Source: Nitrosopumilus zosterae
GTDB lineage: Archaea > Thermoproteota > Nitrososphaeria > Nitrososphaerales > Nitrosopumilaceae
Direction of reading: 5' to 3'
Length of the DNA stretch: 64,000 nucleotides
NCBI RefSeq assembly: GCF_025998175.1
Contig: NZ_AP026695.1
Span: 1,398,581-1,462,580 of the forward strand
The notes under the pieces are model-generated. The model did not search any database, was not told the origin of the DNA, and was given only the letters and a program-made list of their open reading frames with translations. How positions within the stretch are numbered: the stretch's first letter is position 1; the number at the start of each line of letters is the position of its first letter. Below are positions 9,379-17,153 of this stretch, piece after piece. The translations under genes and the position numbers were made by a program.

Positions 9379-10236
9379 ATGAATTTTAAACGATCTACAA
9401 CATCAATGGCGATAGCCCTTATGGCATTGTCATTAATTTCAATGACCTCAATTCAACAAGATGTTTTTGCTCAAAGTCAAGGAATGAGCCTTACAGCTCA
9501 GGCAGATAGAGATTCAGACATCATCATGGTAACAGGCAAGACAATTTCAAAAATCACAGATGTTACATTTAGAGTGACATCCCCAAGTGGAAATAATGTA
9601 GTAGGAATTGCTCAGGTTTCACCAGATGTAAATGGAGAATTTGCAACACAATTCAAAATTGGTCCAACATGGACTGAAAATGGATTCTATACTGTAAAGG
9701 CTATGCAAAGCCCACAGCAAAACTCATTGTACACACTAAAAGTGCTTGTTGAAGTAGTAAACGGAATGGCAAAAAAAACGCTTGTGACTGAAACCAACAT
9801 GGAATCAGGAATAGTGTATACCACGCCAAATGTTGCAACAGACAAAGGAATTGAAATTTATGCAGATGCGGTCATAGGATCTACAACCATCAATATCGAA
9901 GGTACCACTGACAGAGTAAGTCAAGATGTCACTTTGACTGTTACTGCACCAAATGGAAATGTGGTATCTGTAGCTCAAGTATCACCAATGCTGAATGGAG
10001 AATTTACTAAAGCAATCACCACTGGTGGACCATTATGGAAACAAGATGGATATTATACTGTAAGCGCAAAACAATTTGACGATCCAAAATATACCGCTTC
10101 AATCCAAGTGGATATCAAAGATGGAGTGGTAGTACCAGAATTCGGTACAATTGCAGCCATGATTCTAGCAGTAGCAATTATCTCAATAATTGCAGTATCT
10201 GCAAAGTCAAGACTTAGCATTATGCCAAGATACTAA
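9379..10236 (+). CDS. Secreted Ig-like protein with PEFG-CTERM anchor (paralogue 2)
   Basis: A 285-residue protein with a signal peptide ending around QDVFAQ, followed by two copies of the same Ig-like module: the first from about residue 35 with SPSGNNVVGIAQVSPDVNGE, the second from about residue 165 with APNGNVVSVAQVSPMLNGE. Each ends with a motif of the type W...G.YTV.A.Q. The C-terminal tail is the PEFG cassette. Unlike paralogues 1 and 3 it lacks the second (GGxVK...VLIDGE) module and carries the first module twice. It probably sits on the cell surface through archaeosortase processing. Function unknown. Confidence 0.85.
   Translation: MNFKRSTTSMAIALMALSLISMTSIQQDVFAQSQGMSLTAQADRDSDIIMVTGKTISKITDVTFRVTSPSGNNVVGIAQVSPDVNGEFATQFKIGPTWTENGFYTVKAMQSPQQNSLYTLKVLVEVVNGMAKKTLVTETNMESGIVYTTPNVATDKGIEIYADAVIGSTTINIEGTTDRVSQDVTLTVTAPNGNVVSVAQVSPMLNGEFTKAITTGGPLWKQDGYYTVSAKQFDDPKYTASIQVDIKDGVVVPEFGTIAAMILAVAIISIIAVSAKSRLSIMPRY
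10135..10236 (+). repeat. PEFG tail cassette, copy 2
   Basis: 102 nt, 100 of which are identical to copy 1 at 9105; the two changes (a T to C in the Phe codon and an A to G in a Lys codon) are silent. Confidence 0.9.
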
Positions 10237-10245
10237 GTTCACAAC

Positions 10246-10259
10246 TTTTTTCTCTTTTT
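10246..10259 (+). terminator. T-rich terminator after paralogue 2
   Basis: T runs follow the stop codon by about ten bases. The last five T also form the beginning of the next gene's promoter element at 10255, so terminator and promoter overlap. Confidence 0.45.
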
Positions 10260-10274
10260 AAATATACATAAATA
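10255..10274 (+). promoter_or_regulatory. TATA-type promoter element, copy B
   Basis: Identical over 20 nt to the element at 9334 and placed 44 nt (versus 45 nt) before the start codon of paralogue 3. Confidence 0.6.
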
Positions 10275-10298
10275 GAGACAGGTTCAATTCGCAACAAG

Positions 10299-11171
10299 AT
10301 GAACAGTCGTACGTCGTTCGCGCTACTAGCCATTTTGACTGCAGTCGGTACCCTAACTATGTCATCAGCATATGCAGTGGAACTTCCACCAGCATGTGTA
10401 GGATGTGCTCAGGATGAGGCCAAAGCATCAGCAAACAAAATGTTGATGGCGGCAATTCCAATATCTGTTTGGACAGATAAAACAGAGTACAATCATAATG
10501 AGATGATTATGGTATCAGGCCAAGTAGCAAATATAGCATCTGGATATCCAGTCACAGTTACTGTTGTGAGTCCACTCAACTCCATCGTTACAGTTAATCA
10601 AATCACTGTAGCAGAAGACAAGAGTTTTGAGACTATGTTAAACACAGCAGGTGCAATGTGGAAATACGACGGTACCTACACCATTAAAGTAAACTATGGC
10701 AGTGTTGAAAAAAGCAATAGTGCAAAAGTTGAACTAACTGGTGGAGTTGTAACAACACCAACCCCAAGTAAATGTGGAGTTAACGAAATAACTGCAAGTG
10801 GTCAATGCATACCATTTAGCATTTCAGGTGGAGTAGTAAAAAGTGCAACTATCAATACTGATGACAAATCGATTGTCATTAACATCGACGCCAAAAAAGA
10901 TGGAACATTAACAGTAACCCCATCAAAGAAAATCCAAGACGGTATCTTCATGGTATTAGTTGACGGAGAACAATGGGATGATGTTGAAATTGACAAAGCT
11001 AGAAATAAAGTAACAGTCATGTTCCTAGCCGGCGCCGAGAAAATTGAAATTATAGGTACCTTTGTGATACCAGAGTTTGGTACAATCGCAGCCATGATTC
11101 TAGCAGTAGCAATTATCTCAATAATTGCAGTATCTGCAAAATCAAGACTTAGCATTATGCCAAGATACTAA
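10299..11171 (+). CDS. Secreted Ig-like protein with PEFG-CTERM anchor (paralogue 3)
   Basis: A 290-residue protein with a signal peptide ending around SSAYA and then a Cys pair in PPACVGCAQ. The Ig-like module runs from about residue 55 (WTDKTEYNHNEMIMVSGQV) to GTYTIKVNYG, followed by a short Cys loop (CGVNEITASGQC) and the second module (FSISGGVVKSA through VLVDGEQ and KIEIIGTFV). It ends with the PEFG cassette. The Cys loop resembles the CxxxxxLVDGKC units in the CFI-box protein at 19101-20183, suggesting module exchange within this surface family. Role unknown. Confidence 0.85.
   Translation: MNSRTSFALLAILTAVGTLTMSSAYAVELPPACVGCAQDEAKASANKMLMAAIPISVWTDKTEYNHNEMIMVSGQVANIASGYPVTVTVVSPLNSIVTVNQITVAEDKSFETMLNTAGAMWKYDGTYTIKVNYGSVEKSNSAKVELTGGVVTTPTPSKCGVNEITASGQCIPFSISGGVVKSATINTDDKSIVINIDAKKDGTLTVTPSKKIQDGIFMVLVDGEQWDDVEIDKARNKVTVMFLAGAEKIEIIGTFVIPEFGTIAAMILAVAIISIIAVSAKSRLSIMPRY
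11070..11171 (+). repeat. PEFG tail cassette, copy 3
   Basis: 102 nt with two silent differences from copy 1 (in the Glu and first Ile codons). The preceding codons (IEIIGTFVI) encode the same residues as in paralogue 1 but with many different bases, so high identity begins sharply at the PEFG motif. Confidence 0.9.
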
Positions 11172-11182
11172 AATCACACAAC

Positions 11183-11204
11183 TTTTTTCATTTTTTCATT
11201 TTTT
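11183..11204 (+). terminator. Triple T-tract terminator after paralogue 3
   Basis: Three runs of six T separated by CA lie just after the stop codon, a strong candidate archaeal termination signal. Confidence 0.55.
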
Positions 11205-11215
11205 AGTAGTAAAGA

Positions 11216-11224
11216 AAATATACA
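11216..11224 (+). promoter_or_regulatory. TATA box for paralogue 4
   Basis: AAATATACA is centred about 24 nt upstream of the GTG at 11244, consistent with a leaderless transcript. Confidence 0.45.
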
Positions 11225-11243
11225 AATGAGCATTTGAAACTTT

Positions 11244-12044
11244 GTGGAGTTTAGAATATTTTACATTCTAGCAACATTATTGATAATTTCTACAAGTACA
11301 GTATTTGCACAAGAGTCCATCATAACTATACAAACAGATGATAACCATTATGATGAAGGAGATACAATTGTAATTTCTGGAAATGTGAATACTGTAATTG
11401 GTGATACACCAGTTTTGATACAAATTGTTCAAGAAGGTGCAATAATTGAAATTGCACAGATCATCGTGGCCCAAGATGGTACTTTCACAAAAACAATTAT
11501 CGCAGAAGGAGGAGTATGGAAAAAAGGCGGCGAATACACCATCAGAGCGTTTTATCAGGAACACATAGCAGAAAGCTCATTTTCATTTACTCCGAAATCA
11601 GAAGCATCTGAAACTACAACCAATTTTGAAGTAGATGCGGGAAGCAGGGGAACATTTGATGTGGAATATACCATCAGAGGTGGAACGGTAAAAAACATGG
11701 TAGTAGATTCTGAAATTTTTGCGTTAATTGTACAAGTGGATTCAATAGATGAAGGACTGATCACACTGAATTTACCCCGAGAGTTCATAGGAGCAGAAAA
11801 ACAAGACGGGAAAGATGACACATTCATTATTCTAATAGACGGAATAGAGGTAGCATACCAAGAATCAGTTGTAGGTTCAGAATCCAGGGTAATAACAATC
11901 AATTTTGAACAGGGAGATTCAGATATTGAGATTATTGGAACTTATGTAGTTCCAGAATTCAGTACAATTGCTGTAATGATCCTCATCGTAGGAATTATGA
12001 CAACAATTGTAATGACTCAGAAGAAATTTCAACTCAAAATTTAG
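11244..12044 (+). CDS. Secreted Ig-like protein with variant PEFS anchor (paralogue 4)
   Basis: A 266-residue protein starting with GTG at 11244. It has a signal peptide ending STVFAQ, an Ig-like module (TDDNHYDEGDTIVISGNV to GEYTIRAFY) and the second module (YTIRGGTVKNMVV through FIILIDGIEV and DIEIIGTYV). The C-terminal anchor reads VVPEFSTIAVMILIVG and ends KKFQLKI, so the Gly of PEFG is Ser and the DNA is diverged from the other three cassettes. Its domain order equals paralogue 1, so it is the most diverged member of this tandem array. The 3' end overlaps the convergent cysteine desulfurase gene by four bases. Confidence 0.8.
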   Translation: MEFRIFYILATLLIISTSTVFAQESIITIQTDDNHYDEGDTIVISGNVNTVIGDTPVLIQIVQEGAIIEIAQIIVAQDGTFTKTIIAEGGVWKKGGEYTIRAFYQEHIAESSFSFTPKSEASETTTNFEVDAGSRGTFDVEYTIRGGTVKNMVVDSEIFALIVQVDSIDEGLITLNLPREFIGAEKQDGKDDTFIILIDGIEVAYQESVVGSESRVITINFEQGDSDIEIIGTYVVPEFSTIAVMILIVGIMTTIVMTQKKFQLKI

Positions 12045-13207
12045 TGTAAACCAAAAGAATATTTTTCCTTAAAGGGAGAAACTGAGCGAAGTTCGTTTAC
12101 AACTTTTTTCAAAACCTCAACTGTTTGATCAATTTCTTTTTCATCATTAAAAATACCAATAGTTAATCTCAAGGATCCTGTTATTTGTTCTAGAGAGAAC
12201 CCCATTGCACCTAAAACATGCGATGCCTTTTGTGTATTAACAGAACAAGCAGAACCAGTAGATGCAGCAATTCCAAATTCATCTAGTTTGATTATTAGAT
12301 CTTCTCCATTAACACCAAGAAAGGTAAAATGGGCATTATTTGGCAATCGGTATTCAGAATTACCATTTAGTGTAACTTCGGGAATTTCACTTAATACTCT
12401 TTTAATCATGTAATCACGTAGTTTTTTCATATGAGACATATTTTCATCCAAACATGTTTTAGCAATCTCGCAGGCTGTTCCAAATCCAACAATATTAGCT
12501 ACATTTTCAGTTCCAGAACGCAAACCATTTTCTTGACCACCGCCTAAAATTACAGGATCAATGGAAATACCGTTTTTGATATATAGTGCACCAACTCCCT
12601 TTGGGCCATAGAGTTTATGAGATGAAACAGACAGTAAATCTATGCCTAATTTTTTGACGTCAATTGGAATCTTGCCAACTGCTTGTACGGCATCAGTATG
12701 AAATATGATTTTTTTTTCATTACAAATTTTAGCAATTTCAGAGATTGGTTGGATGGTACCTACCTCATTATTTCCGAACATGATTGAAACAAGGCAAGTT
12801 TTTTCGGAGATACGATTTTCAAGTTCCGAATAATTCACCATTCCAAAGGAGTCAACTGGAAGATAATCAATCTCAAATCCATTTTGAGACAATTTTTTAC
12901 AAGGTTCTAAAATTGCATCATGTTCAATTAAAGATGTAATAATCTTGCATGCAGGATTTTTCATGGCAATTCCGCATAATGCTGTATTGTTAGATTCTGT
13001 GCCACCAGATGTGATTAGAATTTCAGAGGGTTCAGCATTGATTAAGGATGCAATTTGTTTTCTGGCCTTTTCAATTGCCTTATGAGTTAATCGACCATAG
13101 CGATGAATAGATGATGGATTTCCGTATTGTTCTTTGAGATAAGGCAGCATTGAATCTAAAACAGATTCATGAATTTTAGTGGATGCAGCATTATCAAGAT
13201 AAATCAA
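12041..13207 (-). CDS. Cysteine desulfurase (NifS/IscS family)
   Basis: A 388-residue PLP enzyme that takes sulfur from cysteine for iron-sulfur clusters and thio-cofactors. Visible are the opening YLDNAASTK, the PLP Lys198 in SSHKLYGPKG, and the persulfide Cys321 in GSACSVNTQKASHVL. The short loop after this Cys is like the NifS/IscS type. The ATG overlaps the larE stop by four bases, so it is probably the last gene of a larC-larE-desulfurase operon and may feed sulfur to LarE. It could equally serve general Fe-S assembly; no scaffold gene is nearby. Confidence 0.93.
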   Translation of the reverse strand: MIYLDNAASTKIHESVLDSMLPYLKEQYGNPSSIHRYGRLTHKAIEKARKQIASLINAEPSEILITSGGTESNNTALCGIAMKNPACKIITSLIEHDAILEPCKKLSQNGFEIDYLPVDSFGMVNYSELENRISEKTCLVSIMFGNNEVGTIQPISEIAKICNEKKIIFHTDAVQAVGKIPIDVKKLGIDLLSVSSHKLYGPKGVGALYIKNGISIDPVILGGGQENGLRSGTENVANIVGFGTACEIAKTCLDENMSHMKKLRDYMIKRVLSEIPEVTLNGNSEYRLPNNAHFTFLGVNGEDLIIKLDEFGIAASTGSACSVNTQKASHVLGAMGFSLEQITGSLRLTIGIFNDEKEIDQTVEVLKKVVNELRSVSPFKEKYSFGLH

Positions 13208-14001
13208 TCTGCAATCACATTGATTTTTCCTGGTTTATATCCTTCCTGATCAATTTCAACTGAACTAAATCCAACGAGTTTTAATTTTTCAGTAATTTGT
13301 TCTAAAATAGATTCATCAAATATAGATATCATGTCTTTATCAACTTCAATTTTGGCAGACCCATTTAGATCTCTAACTCTTACATGTTTTAGTTTTGTAA
13401 GTTGTTTGACAATTGTTTCGCCAAATTCTATTCGAGTTAATTTTTCTGCGGTAACTCGTTGTCCCCAAGGGATACGCGATGCCAAACAAGAATTAGAAGG
13501 CTTATCAAATACAGATAATCCAACAGATTTTGCTGCATCCCTAATTTTCAATTTCGAGAATCCCGTCTCAACAAGAGGACTTCTGATTCCATATTGTTTC
13601 AGTGCTTCAATCCCAGGCCTATAATCTCCTAAATCATCAACATTTGTGCCATCTACAATAATCTGTACATCATGTTCTTTTGCTAATTCAATTAGATGAT
13701 CTCCCAACTCCATTCTACAGTGAAAACATCGATCTGAATCATTTTTTGTAAAATATTCATTTTCAAGCTCATTGTAATCCAAGAAAAGTTGTCGAATTCC
13801 GATCTCAGAACAAACATCCCTGGCAGTAGTTAGTTCTTCCTCAGACAATGTTTTGTAATCAGCAGTAACTGCAATAGCAGAATCACCTAATTTTTGAAAA
13901 GCAGCGTATGCAACAAGTGCACTGTCAACACCACCAGAAAGCGCAACCATTACTTTATTTTTGCCCTCAAACCAGTTTACAAGGTCATCAAGATCAGTCA
14001 T
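13204..14001 (-). CDS. larE: LarE-type sulfur transferase for nickel-pincer nucleotide synthesis
   Basis: A 265-residue PP-loop ATP pyrophosphatase. The ATP loop SGGVDS is at residues 22-27. LarE adenylates the carboxylates of pyridinium-3,5-biscarboxylic acid mononucleotide and inserts sulfur. Cys172 in NSCLASRIPWG matches the position of the sacrificial Cys of Lactiplantibacillus LarE, and Cys92 and Cys95 (RCFHC) add a CxxC. Three such cysteines are the arrangement reported for [4Fe-4S]-dependent LarE proteins, which are catalytic rather than self-sacrificing. It lies between larC (adjacent, no gap) and a cysteine desulfurase (4-nt overlap), a fitting sulfur supply chain. Confidence 0.88.
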   Translation of the reverse strand: MTDLDDLVNWFEGKNKVMVALSGGVDSALVAYAAFQKLGDSAIAVTADYKTLSEEELTTARDVCSEIGIRQLFLDYNELENEYFTKNDSDRCFHCRMELGDHLIELAKEHDVQIIVDGTNVDDLGDYRPGIEALKQYGIRSPLVETGFSKLKIRDAAKSVGLSVFDKPSNSCLASRIPWGQRVTAEKLTRIEFGETIVKQLTKLKHVRVRDLNGSAKIEVDKDMISIFDESILEQITEKLKLVGFSSVEIDQEGYKPGKINVIAD

Positions 14002-15225
14002 TTAGAGTTTCTCCAGTTCCTCAATCTCTTTCCTTAGTAATGATTCTGTCTCTTTAATGGATTTGCCAAGAGTGTTCGATATTTTCTTCAAATCATCAAA
14101 TTCTATTTTAAAATCAGTTTTTCCTTTGAAAGTGGATTTTTTGTAATTAACTACAAATGATTTGCCGTTTAAGGTTAGAGAAATACTATGGGTTGTTCTT
14201 GGGACAATAAAGCGATTAGAATTAGAGATTCTAATTCCCAAAGTCCCAGTTTCTAAAACTAAAGAATCAATAATATCATCCATTTTGTCATCATCACAAA
14301 TCACAGACACAAGATTTGTAGGCCTTCCTTTCTTGGTAATTCCATGATAAATTGAAACATCTTTTGCACCTTTACTCATAATTTTTTCAATTAGATTGCC
14401 AAGTATTTCACCAGAGACATCATCCACATTTGTTTCAAGAATCTTAACTGAATCAGTCACAAAATTATTTTGAGATCCTCGTATAATTTTAAGAGTATTT
14501 GAAAAAGTTTCAAAATTTTTTTGTCCTGCACCATAACCAATCGAATCAACTTTCATAGAAGGATAATATTCCACTGAATCATTTGTCAAATTTACTAAAA
14601 TACATGCTCCAGTAGGAGTAGTGAGTTCATCCTTTGAATCATTACCTTTGATAATTAAATTTGAGTTTTTGAAAATCTCAAGAATTGCGCTTGCAGGATT
14701 AGACATTGTTCCGTGCGAGAAGGTAACAGTTCCACCACCAACTGAAACAGGCAAGCAGACAATTTTCTCTTCAAACAAACCTAAATCTTCTAATGCAATT
14801 GTTATTCCTACAATATCTATCAGAGTATCAATACTTGATGCCTCATGAAAATGGACAGAGTCTTCAGGAATGCCATGAATTTTAGATTCAGAAGAAATCA
14901 GGGTATCAATACAAGATTCTGCAAATTTTTGTGATTTTTCTAAGAGTCCTATTGATTTGACAGAATCAGTAATTGCCTTTTTAATTTCAGAACCTTTTCG
15001 TTCATGAGTTTCTTCGTCAATTTCTAAAATTAGTTGAAGAGATTCAATTCCATGTTTTTGAATTTTTTGAAAATCAATTTTTTTGATTGATGAATTTGAG
15101 AGAAATTTTTCAGATTTTTTAATTCCATCTATGACTCTTTTTTTGTCAGCACCCAAATCAACTAAAGAACATAGAAGCATATCTCCAGAGATTCCAGCAA
15201 TTTGAGGATCAATTACTACAACCAT
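14002..15225 (-). CDS. larC: LarC, nickel insertion into pyridinium bis-thiocarboxylate cofactor
   Basis: A 407-residue protein of the LarC (formerly DUF111/UPF0272) family, which uses CTP to insert nickel and complete the nickel-pincer nucleotide. The N-terminal signature IDPQIAGISGDMLLCSLVDLG, the HFHEASSIDTLIDIVG segment and TPTGACILVNL are clear. In L. plantarum the gene is read through a ribosomal frameshift; here it is one open frame. The start ATG at 15225 has a TATA box 27 nt upstream. First gene of the larC-larE-desulfurase unit, divergent from mdh-larB. Confidence 0.9.
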   Translation of the reverse strand: MVVVIDPQIAGISGDMLLCSLVDLGADKKRVIDGIKKSEKFLSNSSIKKIDFQKIQKHGIESLQLILEIDEETHERKGSEIKKAITDSVKSIGLLEKSQKFAESCIDTLISSESKIHGIPEDSVHFHEASSIDTLIDIVGITIALEDLGLFEEKIVCLPVSVGGGTVTFSHGTMSNPASAILEIFKNSNLIIKGNDSKDELTTPTGACILVNLTNDSVEYYPSMKVDSIGYGAGQKNFETFSNTLKIIRGSQNNFVTDSVKILETNVDDVSGEILGNLIEKIMSKGAKDVSIYHGITKKGRPTNLVSVICDDDKMDDIIDSLVLETGTLGIRISNSNRFIVPRTTHSISLTLNGKSFVVNYKKSTFKGKTDFKIEFDDLKKISNTLGKSIKETESLLRKEIEELEKL

Positions 15226-15247
15226 GATTAAAAATTATTGAAAATAC

Positions 15248-15255
15248 TTATAAAT
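15248..15255 (-). promoter_or_regulatory. TATA box for larC operon
   Basis: Read on the minus strand this is TTTATAAG, centred about 27 nt before the larC ATG, implying a leaderless transcript. Confidence 0.5.
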
Positions 15256-15337
15256 TCGTCTAAATGTTTGTGAATTTCAATTTCTGTTAAGATCTTGTGA
15301 GTGCTGCTAATTATGTTCAGACGCAATTCTTGGGTAG

Positions 15338-15345
15338 ATTTAATT
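15338..15345 (+). promoter_or_regulatory. TATA-like box for mdh-larB
   Basis: ATTTAATT is centred about 27 nt before the ATG at 15369 but only 18 nt before the ATG at 15360. This spacing favours 15369 as the mdh start. Confidence 0.45.
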
Positions 15346-15368
15346 ATTGAAAATCAGCGATGATTTTC

Positions 15369-16283
15369 ATGATTACAATTATCGGAGCTGGGAAAGTAGG
15401 TGGAGATGCAGCATTATTCTCAGCTTTGAAGAAATTGGATGATCAAATTTTGCTACTTGATGTTGTTGAAGGACTCCCACAAGGCGAAGCAATGGATATC
15501 AACCACATGTTATCAGAGCAAGGAATTGATGTGGAAGTTAAAGGCTCAAATGATTTTGCAGATATGAAGGGTTCCAATATAGTAGTAGTAGTAGCAGGTT
15601 CAGGAAGAAAACCAGGAATGACTAGAATGGATCTTTTGAAAATTAATGCAACTATTGTAAAAAGTGTGGTAGAGAATGTCAAAAAATATGCGGATAACTC
15701 AATGATTATTCCAGTAACAAATCCGCTTGATCCAATGGCGTACATTACTTACAAAGTATCAGGTTTTGATAGAAGCAGAGTATTTGGAATGGGAGGAATG
15801 TTAGATTTATCAAGATTCAGACAATTCATTCACGAAGCAACCGGACATTCCAGGGATTCAATCAGAGCATTAGTGATTGGAGAACATGGGGAAAATATGT
15901 TGCCATTGCCAAGATTTTCATCTGTTTCAGGAATACCATTATCATCATTTCTTCCAAAAGAAAAACTAGATGAGTTAATTCAAAATACAAAGCAAGTTGC
16001 AGCCAAAGTGATTGAATTAAAAGGTGCGACAGTTCATGCACCTGGAAATGCAATTTCGGCGATTGTTGAATCGGTAATGAGAGATAGAAAACAAGTCATT
16101 CCAGTTGCAACATATCTTGATGGCGAATACGGTCACTCAGATGTGACTATCGGAGTTCCAGCAGTAATTGGGAGAAAGGGCGTAGAAAAAATAATCGAGT
16201 TAGATCTAAATGATGAAGAAAAACAAATTTTTGATAAAGCCGTTGAAAGTGTTAAAAGTGCCATCTCAGGTATTGAGATCTAA
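15369..16283 (+). CDS. mdh: Malate dehydrogenase (LDH/MDH superfamily)
   Basis: A 304-residue NAD-dependent dehydrogenase interconverting malate and oxaloacetate. The Rossmann motif GAGKVGG is at the N-terminus. Counting from the ATG at 15360, Arg83 and Arg89 (GRKPGMTR) fit the substrate-binding arginines of malate dehydrogenases; lactate dehydrogenases have Gln at the first. Asp149, Arg152 and the catalytic His176 (GEHGENM) are present. I prefer the ATG at 15369 because the protein then starts MITIIGAGK like its relatives and the TATA spacing fits. It heads a probable two-gene unit with larB. Confidence 0.93.
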   Translation: MITIIGAGKVGGDAALFSALKKLDDQILLLDVVEGLPQGEAMDINHMLSEQGIDVEVKGSNDFADMKGSNIVVVVAGSGRKPGMTRMDLLKINATIVKSVVENVKKYADNSMIIPVTNPLDPMAYITYKVSGFDRSRVFGMGGMLDLSRFRQFIHEATGHSRDSIRALVIGEHGENMLPLPRFSSVSGIPLSSFLPKEKLDELIQNTKQVAAKVIELKGATVHAPGNAISAIVESVMRDRKQVIPVATYLDGEYGHSDVTIGVPAVIGRKGVEKIIELDLNDEEKQIFDKAVESVKSAISGIEI

Positions 16284-16316
16284 GCATTTTTTTATCCTGA
16301 CAAATCAAAACTATCA

Positions 16317-17090
16317 TTGGAAATTAATGAAATTTTAGAATCATTGAGTGCTGGAAAAATTTCAATTAACAATGCAAAAAAGCTCCTTTCATTATATTCA
16401 ATTGAAGAAGTAGAGGGATTTGCAAAGATTGACATCAACAGAAGAAAAAGACGAGGGATTCCCGAAGTAATTTTTGCAGAAACAAAAGAACTAGATGAGA
16501 TTAAGAAAATCATTAAAAAAACTTTAGAAAAAACAAATTCCGTAATAATATCAAGAATTAAGAAAAATGACTATCCAGAAATTATATCATTTTCTAAGAG
16601 ATTGAAAGTAATAATAAAAACTGGAAAAAATGCATCCACATTATTACTGCTTAAAAAAGCAATCAAATCTCATGGGGGAAAAGTTGGGATTCTTACTGCT
16701 GGAACATCAGATATTGGAGTTGCTGAAGAATCCAGATTGATGTGCGAAGCCATGAATTGTAAATGCATTACAGGATATGATGTTGGTGTAGCAGGAATTC
16801 AGAGAATTTTTCCAATTTTGAAAAAAATGATAAACGAAGAGGTGGATTGCATTATTGTTGCTGCTGGAATGGAAGGGGCTTTGGCCACTCTTGTTTCGTC
16901 CATGGTAGATATTCCAGTAATTGGAATTCCAACATCTGTAGGATACGGGTATGGTGAAAAAGGCATAGCGGCTTTGGCATCAATGCTTCAGAGTTGCTCT
17001 TTAGGGTTATCAGTGGTGAATATAGATAATGGAATTGCAGCCGGAGGAATTGCGGCAAATATTGCTAATAGAGCAATAAGAAAAAAGTAG
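16317..17090 (+). CDS. larB: LarB, nickel-pincer cofactor biosynthesis carboxylase
   Basis: A 257-residue member of the LarB family, related to the PurE-type AIR carboxylases. LarB carboxylates nicotinic acid adenine dinucleotide and releases AMP, the first step toward the nickel-pincer nucleotide. The C-terminal catalytic domain is clear: ILTAGTSDIGVAEESRLMCE, then VDCIIVAAGMEGALATLVSS and PVIGIPTSVGYG. The N-terminal half carries the KRRGIPEVIFAETK segment typical of LarB. The start is TTG at 16317; the nearby ATG is out of frame. It lies 33 nt after mdh and opposite larC-larE. Confidence 0.9.
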   Translation: MEINEILESLSAGKISINNAKKLLSLYSIEEVEGFAKIDINRRKRRGIPEVIFAETKELDEIKKIIKKTLEKTNSVIISRIKKNDYPEIISFSKRLKVIIKTGKNASTLLLLKKAIKSHGGKVGILTAGTSDIGVAEESRLMCEAMNCKCITGYDVGVAGIQRIFPILKKMINEEVDCIIVAAGMEGALATLVSSMVDIPVIGIPTSVGYGYGEKGIAALASMLQSCSLGLSVVNIDNGIAAGGIAANIANRAIRKK

Positions 17091-17122
17091 TTTACAGCCA
17101 ATCATAATTAGCCTCGTAAATG

Positions 17123-17130
17123 ATATATAA
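17123..17130 (+). promoter_or_regulatory. TATA box for radical SAM gene
   Basis: ATATATAA is centred 27 nt before the TTG start at 17154, supporting that start and a leaderless transcript. Confidence 0.55.
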
Positions 17131-17153
17131 CATACTTTGGCGAAGTCTGGTAG

